A DNA stretch of 64,000 nucleotides from DASXRA01 sp036506155 (GTDB lineage Bacteria > Actinomycetota > Actinomycetes > Mycobacteriales > Jatrophihabitantaceae), in assembly GCA_036506155.1 (NCBI GenBank), contig DASXSF010000108.1, positions 1-64,000 of the forward strand. The letters run 5' to 3'. This document shows, in pieces, positions 45,761 through 54,815 of this stretch. The position numbers were made by a program, and so were the translations under genes. Every line of letters begins with the position of its first letter. The first letter of the stretch is position 1. Under the pieces are notes generated by a model that did no database searches, was not told the origin of the DNA, and saw nothing but the letters and a program-made list of their open reading frames with translations.

Positions 45761-46539
45761 TTAGCGCAATGCGTGCTGCATCTGGCGCCGGTGCTCATCC
45801 GGCAGCCAGTCGCGGCCGTACGTCGCGAGCGGCCCGACGCGCGGGTCGGCGGGCTCGCGGCCTTCGCGGAGTGCCCGCACATACGCACGGTCGGCGTCGA
45901 TCCGGCGGCGGATCTCGGCACCACGCCCGACGGCGCCGTGCCCGGGCACCACGACGGCCACTCCGGCGACGACATCGTCGAACCGGTCGAGGGCTGCCAG
46001 GTAATCGCTTCGCGGGTCGGCCGAGCTCAGGTCCAGCAGCGGGATCTCCACGTCCGAGAGCATGTCGCCCGCGACGAGCACACCGCAGTGCTCGATCAGT
46101 AGGGCGGCGTGGCCCGGTGCGTGTGCGCGGTGCTCGATGATCCGAACCGCCGGCCCGGGCCAGGGCAGGTACGGCGCAGCCGCTGGCAGCGGCGTGATCG
46201 TGCCGACGAGTTCCAAGGGGACCGCGGTGAACCGGGCGGCCTTCTCCCGTGCATCGTCGAGTCGCTCACGGGCAACTCTCGCGCACTGCGCCGTGCCGTA
46301 CCGGGGAACCTCGCCGAACCTGGGTGCCACAGCACGTGATCCCAGTGCGGATGGGTCGAGAAACCTAGCGCCACCATGTCGCCCGCTTGAGCGAGGTCGT
46401 CGGCCAGTTCGGTCAGGTCACGCCCGTCGACTCCCGGATCGACGAGCAGCACGCCGCTCTCACCGCGGATCAGGACGGCGTTGCTCTGGCAGAATTCGCT
46501 CTGCCGGAACCACACGCCGGGAGCGACCTCGGACAGCAT
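45761..46539 (-). pseudogene. MBL-fold metallo-hydrolase split by a frameshift
   Basis: A minus-strand gene starts at ATG 46539 (GGAGAC upstream) and encodes a metallo-beta-lactamase fold with THPHWDH near residue 65. Near 46320 this frame leaves the family, and another frame takes over (from a GTG at 46330) with the rest: RFGEVPRYG, HAPGHAALLI, VLVAGDMLSD and VVVPGHG. Together they make about 259 residues. Adding one base within CCAGGTTC would restore WHPGFGEVP. Both halves keep GC-rich third positions, so the break is recent, or a sequence error, or less likely a programmed shift. The gene follows uvrA by ten bases. Confidence 0.8.
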
Positions 46540-46549
46540 TTGTCTCCAG

Positions 46550-49465
46550 CTACCTTGTGGCAGCCTTCGCCCGCCGCACCGGCTTGCCGTTCGCGGCCCG
46601 CCTCGCCCGCCGCGCCGGTGCCGGTGCGTCGAGCATGTGCCGCAGGAACCTGCCGGTGTGCGACGCCTCGACCTCGACGATCTGCTCGGGCGTGCCCTGG
46701 GCGACGACTGTGCCGCCGCCCGACCCGCCCTCCGGGCCGAGATCGATGATCCAGTCCGCGGTCTTGATCACGTCCAGGTTGTGCTCGATCACCAGCACGG
46801 TATTGCCCTTGTCGACAAGCGAGTGCAGCACGCCGAGCAGCTTGTTGACGTCCTCGAAGTGCAGCCCGGTTGTCGGTTCGTCGAGCACATAGATCGTCCG
46901 GCCGGTCTGCCGCTTCTGCAGCTCAGAGGCCAGCTTCACCCGCTGAGCCTCGCCGCCCGACAGCGTCGGTGCCGGCTGGCCGAGCCGCACGTAGCCGAGG
47001 CCCACGTCGACCAGGGTGTCGAGGTGCCGGGCGATCTTGCTGATCGGCTTGAAGAATTGGGCGGCCTCGTCGATCGGCATCTCGAGAACTTCGCTGATCG
47101 TCTTGCCCTTGTAGTGCACCTCGAGCGTCTCGCGGTTGTAACGCGCGCCCTTGCAGACCTCACAAGGGACGTAGACATCCGGCAGGAAGTTCATCTCGAT
47201 CTTGATGGTGCCGTCGCCCGCGCAGTTCTCGCATCGGCCGCCCTTGACGTTGAACGAGAAACGTCCCTGCTGATAGCCGCGGATCTTGGCCTCGGTCGTT
47301 TCGCTGAACAGCTTGCGGATGTGGTCGAACACGCCGGTGTACGTCGCAGGATTCGATCGGGGTGTGCGCCCGATCGGCGACTGGTCCACCCCCACCACCT
47401 TGTCGAGGAGTTCGACGTTGCGCACCCGCTTGTGGCGGCCGGCCGGCATCTTGGCGCCGTTGATCTTGGTGGCCAACGCGGCGTAGAGAATGTCGTTGAC
47501 GAGCGTGGACTTGCCCGAACCACTCACCCCGGTGATCGCGACGAAGCAACCGAGGGGAAACGCCACGTCGATATTGCGCAGGTTGTGCTCGCGCGCCCCC
47601 TCGACGATGACCTCGCGGCCCCTCTGCCGCGGCCGGCGGATCATCGGCACCGCGATGGACCGCCGCCCGGACAGGTACGCCCCGGTGATCGACTCCGCAG
47701 ACGCCAGCAAGTCCTCGACGGTGCCCTCGACGACGATCTCGCCACCGTGCTCGCCGGCGCGCGGGCCGATGTCGACGACCCAGTCGGCGCTGCGGATGGT
47801 GTCCTCGTCGTGCTCGACGACGATCAGCATGTTGCCCAGGTCGCGCAGCCGCAACAACGTGTCGATCAGCCGGTGGTTGTCGCGCTGGTGCAACCCGATC
47901 GACGGCTCGTCCAGCACGTACAGCACGCCGACGAGACCCGAGCCGATCTGGGTGGCCAGGCGGATGCGCTGTGCCTCTCCCCCGGCCAGCGTCGCGGCGG
48001 CGCGATCGAGCGAGAGATAGTCGAGGCCCACGTCGACGAGGAAGCCCAGCCGAGCGTGAACCTCCTTGAGCACCCGCTCGCCGATGAAGCGCTCGCGGTC
48101 AGTGAGCTCGATCGAGTGCAGCCACGCCGACGCATCGCCGATCGACAGCGACGACAGCTCGGCGATCGAGCGCCCGCCGATTGTCACGGCGAGGATCTCA
48201 GGCTTGAGGCGGGTGCCCTGGCAGGCCGGGCAGGGCACCTCCCGCATATAGCCCTCGTACTTCTCCCGCGAGTAGTCGCTCTCCGTCTCGGCGTAGCGCC
48301 GTTCGATCCATGGAATCACGCCCTCGTAGCTCGCGTAGTAGGACCGGTCACGTCCGTAACGATTGCGGTAGTGGACGTGCACCTGCTCGGTGAGCCCGTG
48401 GAGCACGGCCTTCTGTGCCCGGGCGCTCAGCTGGTCCCACGGCGTCTCGAGATCGAAGCCCTCGACGTCGGCGACGCCCGATAGCAGCCGCTCGAAGTAC
48501 TCGCTGGTCTGCCCGTTGGCCCATGGCGCGATCGCGCCTTCCGCGAGGCTGCGCTCCGGATCGGGGACCACCAGCTCCGGATCGACCTCCTTGCGGGTGC
48601 CAAGACCGGTGCACTCGGGACAGGCACCGAACGGCGAGTTGAACGAGAACGAGCGGGGTTCGAGCTCGTCGATGGCCAGCGGGTGGTCGTTCGGGCAGGC
48701 CAGCCGTTCTGAGTACCGGCGCTCGCGATGCGGGTCGTCGTCGGAAAGGTCGACGAAGTCGAGAATGACCAGCCCGCCGGCGAGACCCAGCGCCGTCTCG
48801 ACGGAGTCCGTGATGCGCTGCTTGCTGCTGGCCTTGGCGGTGAGCCGGTCCACGACCGCCTCGATGGTGTGCTTCTCCTGCTTTTTCAGCTTCGGCGGAT
48901 CGGTGAGCGAGTGGACCACCCCGTCGACGCGCACCCGGGCGTAGCCCTTGGACTGCAGGTCGGCGAACAGATCGATGTACTCGCCCTTACGCTCGCGGAT
49001 CACGGGCGCCAGCACCTGGAACCGGGTGCCCTCGGGCATTTCCAGGATGCGGTCGACGATCTGCTGCGGGGTCTGCTTCGCGATCGGCTCGCCGCAGATC
49101 GGGCAGTGCGGCTTGCCGATGCGTGCGTAGAGCAGCCGCAGGTAGTCGTAGACCTCGGTTATCGTGCCGACCGTCGACCGGGGGTTGCGCGACGTCGATT
49201 TCTGGTCGATCGACACGGCCGGTGAGAGGCCTTCGATGAAGTCGACGTCCGGCTTGTCCATCTGGCCCAGGAACTGCCGGGCGTATGCCGACAGCGATTC
49301 GACGTAGCGACGCTGGCCCTCGGCGAAGATCGTGTCGAACGCAAGGCTCGACTTGCCCGAGCCGGACAGCCCGGTGAACACGATCAGCGAGTCACGGGGC
49401 AGCTCGACATGGACGTCCTTGAGGTTGTGCTCGCGGGCGCCACGGACGATGAGGCGGTCGGCCAC
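46550..49465 (-). CDS. uvrA: Excinuclease ABC subunit A
   Basis: The 971-residue DNA damage sensor has two ABC ATPase modules. Walker A GLSGSGKSS is near 32-40 and GVSGSGKST near 647. Zinc motifs include CPICGEP, CPECTGLG, CPACQGTRLKPE and CENCAGDG/CEVCKGARYN. Signatures LAGGEAQRI and LSGGEAQRV precede the two Walker B motifs. It loads UvrB on damaged DNA. The C-terminus has a basic Ala/Arg tail of about 20 residues. Start at ATG/GTG 49465. Confidence 0.97.
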   Translation of the reverse strand: MADRLIVRGAREHNLKDVHVELPRDSLIVFTGLSGSGKSSLAFDTIFAEGQRRYVESLSAYARQFLGQMDKPDVDFIEGLSPAVSIDQKSTSRNPRSTVGTITEVYDYLRLLYARIGKPHCPICGEPIAKQTPQQIVDRILEMPEGTRFQVLAPVIRERKGEYIDLFADLQSKGYARVRVDGVVHSLTDPPKLKKQEKHTIEAVVDRLTAKASSKQRITDSVETALGLAGGLVILDFVDLSDDDPHRERRYSERLACPNDHPLAIDELEPRSFSFNSPFGACPECTGLGTRKEVDPELVVPDPERSLAEGAIAPWANGQTSEYFERLLSGVADVEGFDLETPWDQLSARAQKAVLHGLTEQVHVHYRNRYGRDRSYYASYEGVIPWIERRYAETESDYSREKYEGYMREVPCPACQGTRLKPEILAVTIGGRSIAELSSLSIGDASAWLHSIELTDRERFIGERVLKEVHARLGFLVDVGLDYLSLDRAAATLAGGEAQRIRLATQIGSGLVGVLYVLDEPSIGLHQRDNHRLIDTLLRLRDLGNMLIVVEHDEDTIRSADWVVDIGPRAGEHGGEIVVEGTVEDLLASAESITGAYLSGRRSIAVPMIRRPRQRGREVIVEGAREHNLRNIDVAFPLGCFVAITGVSGSGKSTLVNDILYAALATKINGAKMPAGRHKRVRNVELLDKVVGVDQSPIGRTPRSNPATYTGVFDHIRKLFSETTEAKIRGYQQGRFSFNVKGGRCENCAGDGTIKIEMNFLPDVYVPCEVCKGARYNRETLEVHYKGKTISEVLEMPIDEAAQFFKPISKIARHLDTLVDVGLGYVRLGQPAPTLSGGEAQRVKLASELQKRQTGRTIYVLDEPTTGLHFEDVNKLLGVLHSLVDKGNTVLVIEHNLDVIKTADWIIDLGPEGGSGGGTVVAQGTPEQIVEVEASHTGRFLRHMLDAPAPARRARRAANGKPVRRAKAATR

Positions 49466-49607
49466 GGGTCAGCTTTCGTCGGTTCGGACAATGGAACACA
49501 GCGTCAACCGAATGGCCGCGCCGTCGGTGTCGAGCCTAGTGACTGCGCTGACAACGCGCCTGGTAACCGGTCTCGACCCCACGTCCTCAGCGTATTAGCG
49601 ATGCGGC

Positions 49608-50459
49608 TCAGGCGAGCGGCGCGAGCGCCTCGGCGACGGGCTCGAGAATCGTAGGCTTTGCGCGCAGCGGCAGGTTCACGACGGCCAGGTCGACACCGGC
49701 GTCGCGGTAGGCCGCAGCGTCTGCGGCCATCGACCGCAGGCCGTCGTCCAGCCCGCCCTCGTCCTCGAGGCGGAGGTTCACGGAACACTCGATTTCGCCC
49801 GGGTCGCGGCCGATGTCCACGCAGTGCTCGATGAGGATTTGCTTGAGGCCGAGCCAATCCTGCGGACTCGACGTGATCGAGTGCCAGCCCTGTGCCCACC
49901 GGGCCGCGGCACGCAGGGTTCGCCTGGGGCCACGGCCGCCTATGACGACCGGCGGGTGCGGGCGCTGTACCGGCTTGGGTTCGCAGCGGGCATCGGTGAG
50001 GCGGACGTAGCGGCCCCGGAACGTCGAGGTCGGCTCGGTGAGCAGCATGATGATCGCCTGGACGCCCTCGTCGAAGCGGTCGAAGCGCTCGCGCAGCGGC
50101 GGAAGTTCGATGCCATACGCGTCGCATTCCATCTTGTTCCAGCCGGCGCCCAGCCCGAGTTCGAGGCGACCACCCGAGACGATGTCGAGCGTCGAGGCCA
50201 TGTTGGCGAGCACTGCCGGGTGCCGATAGATCATGCCGAGCACCTGACAGCCCACCCGGATGCGGCGGGTGGCCTGAGCCGCCGCGGCGAGCATCGTCCA
50301 GGCTTCGAGATTGGGTCCGGCCATGTCGCCGGTCAGCGGGTAGAAGTGGTCCCAGTTCCATGCCGAGTCGAACAGCTCGATCTCGTCCGCAGCCACCCAG
50401 ACATCGAGCAGTTCCTGCCACGTCGTGTGTTCCGGCCTGGTCTTTATCGCGAATCGCAA
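49608..50459 (-). CDS. LLM-class flavin or F420-dependent oxidoreductase
   Basis: The 283-residue TIM barrel is of the luciferase-like type. Segments WNWDHFYPLTG (about 36-46), GCQVLGMIYRHPAVLANMASTLD (about 71-93) and GRLELGLGAGWNKMECDAYG are typical of F420-dependent members. Substrate is unknown. I use TTG 50459, since AGGAG lies about five bases upstream and the family N-terminus (LRFAIKTRP) begins there. It is divergent from the PPOX-class gene, 58 bases apart. Confidence 0.88.
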   Translation of the reverse strand: MRFAIKTRPEHTTWQELLDVWVAADEIELFDSAWNWDHFYPLTGDMAGPNLEAWTMLAAAAQATRRIRVGCQVLGMIYRHPAVLANMASTLDIVSGGRLELGLGAGWNKMECDAYGIELPPLRERFDRFDEGVQAIIMLLTEPTSTFRGRYVRLTDARCEPKPVQRPHPPVVIGGRGPRRTLRAAARWAQGWHSITSSPQDWLGLKQILIEHCVDIGRDPGEIECSVNLRLEDEGGLDDGLRSMAADAAAYRDAGVDLAVVNLPLRAKPTILEPVAEALAPLA

Positions 50460-50517
50460 CGTCGCTCCTCTCCAGTCGCCGGTCCCGGCGATCGTATCGG
50501 TACGGCATGATCGAGCC

Positions 50518-50982
50518 ATGCCGCGCACGATCGCCACGAACACGCCTGTCGACCGGGACGCGCTGCTGAACTTCGTCCGGCCGCGTCACCACATGGTGCT
50601 GATCACCACGCGGGCGGACGGCACCCCGCAGTCGTCGCCGGTAACGGGCGGCATCGACGGCACGGGCCGGATCGTCATCTCGTCGTACCCGGAGCGGGCG
50701 AAGTCGCACAACCTGCGACGCGAACCGCGGTGCAGCGCGCTGGTCTTGTCGGACGACTTCGGCGGCGCCTGGGTGCAGATAGACGGCGAGGGCGAAGTGC
50801 TGGACCTGCCCGAGGCCATCGAGCCGCTGGTCGAGTACTACCGCGCGATCTCCGGCGAGCACCCGGACTGGGACGAATACCGCGAGGCGATGACCAGGCA
50901 GGGCAAGGTGCTGCTGCGTATCACGCCGGCCCGATGGGGGCCGGTCGCCACCGGGGGCTTCCCGGCCCGGCTCGCAGATTAG
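50518..50982 (+). CDS. PPOX-class F420/flavin-dependent oxidoreductase
   Basis: The 154-residue split beta-barrel protein has HHMVLITTRADGTPQSSPV (about 23-41) and ISSYPERAKSHNLRREP (about 55-71), typical of F420-dependent PPOX-class proteins. The motif YPERAKSHNLRR suits binding of a phosphate-rich cofactor. Substrate is unknown. CATGAT lies six bases before the ATG (leaderless). Its stop overlaps the ung stop by four bases. Confidence 0.87.
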   Translation: MPRTIATNTPVDRDALLNFVRPRHHMVLITTRADGTPQSSPVTGGIDGTGRIVISSYPERAKSHNLRREPRCSALVLSDDFGGAWVQIDGEGEVLDLPEAIEPLVEYYRAISGEHPDWDEYREAMTRQGKVLLRITPARWGPVATGGFPARLAD

Positions 50983-51656
50983 GGCAGCTTCCAGTCCACG
51001 GGTTCGGCGCCTTGACGGGCCAACAGCTCGTTCGTCCGGCCGAACGGGCGGGAGCCGAAGAAGCCACGGTCGGCCGACATCGGGCTGGGGTGCGCCGATT
51101 CGATGCACGGCGTCGCGCCCAGCATCGGGCGCAGGGTCTGCGCGTCGCGTCCCCAGAGGATCGCGACCAGTGGTGTGCCCCGACCGACGAGTGCGCGGAT
51201 GGCCTGCTCCGTCACCGCCTCCCAGCCCTTCCCACGGTGTGATCCGGGTTGGCCGGGCGCCACGGTCAGCACCCTGTTGAGCAGCAGGATGCCGTGCTGG
51301 CTCCACGGCGACAGATCGCCACTGGACGGCGCCGGGTAGCCGAGGTCGGCGGACAGCTCGCGGAAGATGTTCTGCAGGCTGCGCGGCAGCGGCGACACGT
51401 CCGGCGCAACCGAGAACGACAGGCCGACGGGATGGCCAGGTGTCGGGTACGGGTCCTGGCCGACGATCAGCACCCGGACGTCGTCGAACGGCTGGGTGAA
51501 GGCACGCAACACGTTCGCACCCGCAGGTAGATAGCTGCGCCCGGCTGCGATTTCGGCACGCAGGAAATCGCCCATCATGGCGACGCGATCCGACACCGGC
51601 TCCAGCGCTTCGGCCCATCCAGCCTCGACGATCTCCCCGAGCGGGCGTCCCGGCAT
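50979..51656 (-). CDS. ung: Uracil-DNA glycosylase, family 1
   Basis: The 225-residue enzyme removes uracil from DNA. The water-activating GQDPYPTPGHP is near 65-75, LLLNRVLTV near 122 and the DNA-intercalating HPSPMSA near 187. All family 1 motifs are intact. TAGGTT lies six bases before the ATG, suggesting a leaderless mRNA. It is ten bases from the proS stop on the same strand. Confidence 0.96.
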   Translation of the reverse strand: MPGRPLGEIVEAGWAEALEPVSDRVAMMGDFLRAEIAAGRSYLPAGANVLRAFTQPFDDVRVLIVGQDPYPTPGHPVGLSFSVAPDVSPLPRSLQNIFRELSADLGYPAPSSGDLSPWSQHGILLLNRVLTVAPGQPGSHRGKGWEAVTEQAIRALVGRGTPLVAILWGRDAQTLRPMLGATPCIESAHPSPMSADRGFFGSRPFGRTNELLARQGAEPVDWKLP

Positions 51657-51665
51657 GCGCCGAAC

Positions 51666-53402
51666 CTAGCGCACTGCGGCCGGCACCGCGTCGAGCGGCA
51701 CGTCGCGTCGCTCGCCGGTGCGCCGGTCCCGGACCTCGACCACGCCTTTCGCGATCCCCCGCCCGACGATGACGATCGTGGGCATGCCGAGCAGTTCGGC
51801 GTCCGCGAACTTCACGCCGGGTGAAACGCCGCGCCGGTCGTCGAACAGCACCCGCGTCCCGTCCGCGACGAGGTCGGCGACCAGGCGCTCAGCCGCCTGG
51901 AACGGGGCGTCGTCGCGGCCTGTCGCTACGACGTGCACGTCCGCCGGGGCAACCGAACGCGGCCAGCACAAACCCTTCTCGTCGTGGGTCTGTTCGGCCA
52001 GCGCTGCCACCGCCCGCGTGATGCCCAGGCCGTACGAGCCCATGGTGACCGTGACCGGCTTGCCTTCCGGTCCGAGCGCCTGGAGACCGAATGCCTCGGC
52101 ATACTTGCGGCCGAGCTGGAACACGTGTCCCAGCTCGATGCCGCGGGCGATGCGCAGCGCACCGCCGCAGCGTGCGCACGGGTCGCGTTCGCGGATTTCG
52201 ACGGCACCGATCTCGCCGTCCGGCTCGAAATCGCGCCCTCGCACCACGAAGGCGGCGTGCCGGTCGACCTCGTTTGCGCCCGTGACCCAGGCGCTGCCGC
52301 GTGTGACGAGCGGGTCCACCAGGTACCGCACACGGAGTCCACCGAGCACCTGCGGGCCGATGTAACCGCGAACCAGCCCGGGCCCGGCGACCAGGTCGGT
52401 GGCATCGGCCTGCGCCACCTCGACCGGCTCGAGCTGTCCGGCCAGCCGTTTCAGGTCGACTTCGCGGTCACCCGGCACACCGACGACGAGCAGCTGCCAC
52501 CTGTCGGCCCCCGGTGCGCGCGTCTTGAGGACGACGTTCTTGAGCGTGTCCGCGCCGGTGAACGTCCGGCCCATGTCGAGGGTGTTCAGCCGCTCGACCA
52601 GCGTCTCGATGGTGGGCGTGTCCGGGGTGTCGAGCACCGTGCCGGCCGGGTGCACCGCCGGGTCGGAAGGCGGCGGCACGGCGATCTCGACCGCCTCGGT
52701 GTTGGCTGCGTAGTCGCAACTGTCGCACTCGACGAAGGTGTCCTCGCCGGACGGCGTCCGAGCCAGGAACTCTTCCGACGCCGAGCCGCCCATCGCGCCG
52801 GATACCGCGAACACGATCCGATAGTCGAACCCGAGGCGCGTGAAGATCCGCTCGTATGCGTCACGGTGGGCCTGATACGCGGCCGCGAGCCCGTCGTCGG
52901 ACACGTCGAAGGAGTAGGAGTCTTTCATGACGAACTCACGCCCGCGAAGGATGCCGGCGCGCGGGCGTGGCTCGTCGCGGTACTTCGTCTGAATCTGGAA
53001 CAGGATCAGCGGATAGTCCTTGTACGACGAGTACTCGCCCTTGACCAGCAGGGTGAACAGCTCCTCGTGGGTGGGTCCGAGCAGGTAGTCGGCGCCCCGG
53101 CGGTCGGCCAGGCGGAACAGCGCGTCGCCGTAGTCGGCCCATCGGCCGCTCGCCTCGAAGATCTCGCGCGGGATCAGTGCCGGGAAATGCACTTCCTGCC
53201 CGCCGAGCGCGGTCATCTCGTCGCGCACGACCCCCTCGATGTTGCGCAGGACGGCGATGCCGAGCGGCAGCCAGCTGTAGATGCCCGGCCCAACCCGGCG
53301 GATATAGCCGGCGCGCACGAGCAGCTTGTGGCTCGGCACCTCCGCGTCCGCCGGGTCGTCGCGGAGCGTGCGCAGGAACAGCCTCGACAGTCGCATCAGC
53401 AC
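51666..53402 (-). CDS. proS: Prolyl-tRNA synthetase
   Basis: The 578-residue class II synthetase is of the bacterial type. Motif 1 region VGPGIYSWLPLG is near 38, motif 2 GPTHEELFT near 108, with KYRDEPRPRAGILRGREFVMKDSYSFD near 140. A YbaK-like editing insertion (about 225-390) follows, then motif 3 GSYGLGITR near 445 and the anticodon domain. The GTG at 53402 and an ATG at 53396 are equally plausible starts. Confidence 0.97.
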   Translation of the reverse strand: MLMRLSRLFLRTLRDDPADAEVPSHKLLVRAGYIRRVGPGIYSWLPLGIAVLRNIEGVVRDEMTALGGQEVHFPALIPREIFEASGRWADYGDALFRLADRRGADYLLGPTHEELFTLLVKGEYSSYKDYPLILFQIQTKYRDEPRPRAGILRGREFVMKDSYSFDVSDDGLAAAYQAHRDAYERIFTRLGFDYRIVFAVSGAMGGSASEEFLARTPSGEDTFVECDSCDYAANTEAVEIAVPPPSDPAVHPAGTVLDTPDTPTIETLVERLNTLDMGRTFTGADTLKNVVLKTRAPGADRWQLLVVGVPGDREVDLKRLAGQLEPVEVAQADATDLVAGPGLVRGYIGPQVLGGLRVRYLVDPLVTRGSAWVTGANEVDRHAAFVVRGRDFEPDGEIGAVEIRERDPCARCGGALRIARGIELGHVFQLGRKYAEAFGLQALGPEGKPVTVTMGSYGLGITRAVAALAEQTHDEKGLCWPRSVAPADVHVVATGRDDAPFQAAERLVADLVADGTRVLFDDRRGVSPGVKFADAELLGMPTIVIVGRGIAKGVVEVRDRRTGERRDVPLDAVPAAVR

Positions 53403-53586
53403 GAGAGCACCGTAATTGCCTTGCGTCGGCCGGATTCCGCAGGCACGCTGACGCGCGTCAGGTACGCGAGCCGAGGAGGTGCCCCGTGACCATCACTGTC
53501 CGGGCGGCGCTCTCCGCCCCTGTCCGTCCCTCGCGCTGACCAGGCTGATCCGGCGGCGCGGCACGCGTACGCCAAGGAGACCTACC

Positions 53587-54378
53587 GTGCGACAGCACGA
53601 CGACATCGAACTTCTCACCTACTCCAGCTACGACGGCGCAACCCACGGGCCGGAACCGCTCCCGGACTGGGTCATAACCGAGTTCGCCGCCGTCGACACC
53701 GAGCTCGGCATCCTCAAGTCCGGCAAGGAGGCCGACGTCCACCTGGTGCGCCGCGGCCTGCCGGGCGAGCGCGGCTGCCTGCTTGCCGCGAAGCGCTACC
53801 GCCCGGCGGAGCGCCGCATGTTCCACCGCGACGCCGGTTACCAGGAGGGCCGCCGGGTACGCCGCAGCCGAGAGACCCGGGCAATGGCACGTCGCACCGA
53901 GTTCGGCCGCGAGCTGCTCGCCGGCCAATGGGCGTCGGCCGAGTTCGACGCCCTCGGCGCCCTGTGGCAGGCGGGTGCGCCCGTTCCGTACCCGGTGCAG
54001 CTGTCCGGCACCGAACTGATGCTCGAGTTCATCGGCGACGAGGACGGCACGGGGGCGCCGCGGCTTGCGCAGTGCCGCCCGTCGCCGCCCGAGCTGGCCG
54101 GCCTGTTCGAGCAGTGCCGCGAGGCGATGCGCCAGCTGGCCGAGGCCGGCTATGCGCACGGCGACCTGTCGGCCTACAACATCCTCGTGCACCGGGGACG
54201 ACTCGTGCTGATCGACCTGCCCCAGGTGGTCGACCTCGTCGCCAACCCGCAGGGCCAGGAGTACCTGCGGCGGGACTGCTTCAACGTGTGCCGCTGGTTC
54301 CGGGCACGCGGATTGGAGACGGTCGAGTACGAGTACCTGTTCGGCGACTTGATGGCTGAGGCAGTCCGCCGCTGGTGA
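53587..54378 (+). CDS. RIO-type atypical protein kinase
   Basis: The 263-residue protein has RIO kinase hallmarks. SGKEADVHLV near 44 replaces the glycine loop, AAKRYRP carries the ATP lysine, HGDLSAYNIL near 191 is the catalytic loop and LIDLPQVVD near 207 is the metal-binding motif (IDxPQ). RIO proteins are best known in ribosome assembly of archaea and eukaryotes; the bacterial role is not settled. AAGGAG precedes the GTG by six bases. The gene stands alone, divergent from proS. Confidence 0.9.
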   Translation: MRQHDDIELLTYSSYDGATHGPEPLPDWVITEFAAVDTELGILKSGKEADVHLVRRGLPGERGCLLAAKRYRPAERRMFHRDAGYQEGRRVRRSRETRAMARRTEFGRELLAGQWASAEFDALGALWQAGAPVPYPVQLSGTELMLEFIGDEDGTGAPRLAQCRPSPPELAGLFEQCREAMRQLAEAGYAHGDLSAYNILVHRGRLVLIDLPQVVDLVANPQGQEYLRRDCFNVCRWFRARGLETVEYEYLFGDLMAEAVRRW

Positions 54379-54404
54379 TCCTCCGTCGGGCCGGCTGGCG
54401 GCCG

Positions 54405-54815
54405 TCAGCGGGCGACGCGATTACTCGGTCTGATCGCGGCGATTGCCTCGATCTCGATGAGCCAGCCTCCGTCGAAGATGTCCGCCACGATCACGGTCAG
54501 CGCCGGACGGTGGGCGCCGAGCACCTCGCGGCGAACCTGGCTGTTCTGGTCCGCGTACTTGCGGTCGCTCAGGTACGTGGTGACCTTCACCAGTGCGGTG
54601 ATGTCGAGGTCGGCGGCACGCAGCACGCCGACGAGGTTGCGCCACGCCTGCCGACACTGTGCCTCGAAGCCGAACGGCGTCACGCCCTCGGTGTCCACCG
54701 GGATCTGCCCGCTGACGAACAGCAGCCCCGTACCGGGTGGTACGGAGAAGGCCTGCGCGTAGCCGCCGACCGCCTTCGGCCCCTCGGACGGGTCTATCGG
54801 ACCGGGGCTCGTCAT
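54405..54815 (-). CDS. RidA/YjgF family protein
   Basis: The 136-residue protein has the RidA fold pattern with LLFVSGQIPVD near 32 and the C-terminal ALTVIVADIFDGGWLIEIEAIAA. RidA removes reactive enamine/imine intermediates of PLP enzymes. The usual arginine in the active-site segment is not clear by eye here, since the sequence reads HRPALTVI. The ATG overlaps the stop of the dienelactone hydrolase gene (ATGA), so the two are coupled. Confidence 0.85.
   Translation of the reverse strand: MTSPGPIDPSEGPKAVGGYAQAFSVPPGTGLLFVSGQIPVDTEGVTPFGFEAQCRQAWRNLVGVLRAADLDITALVKVTTYLSDRKYADQNSQVRREVLGAHRPALTVIVADIFDGGWLIEIEAIAAIRPSNRVAR

Noticed and set aside
46481..48484. A 667-codon plus-strand open frame antisense to uvrA
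   Set aside because: Same reason: it mirrors the uvrA codons and shows no family features.
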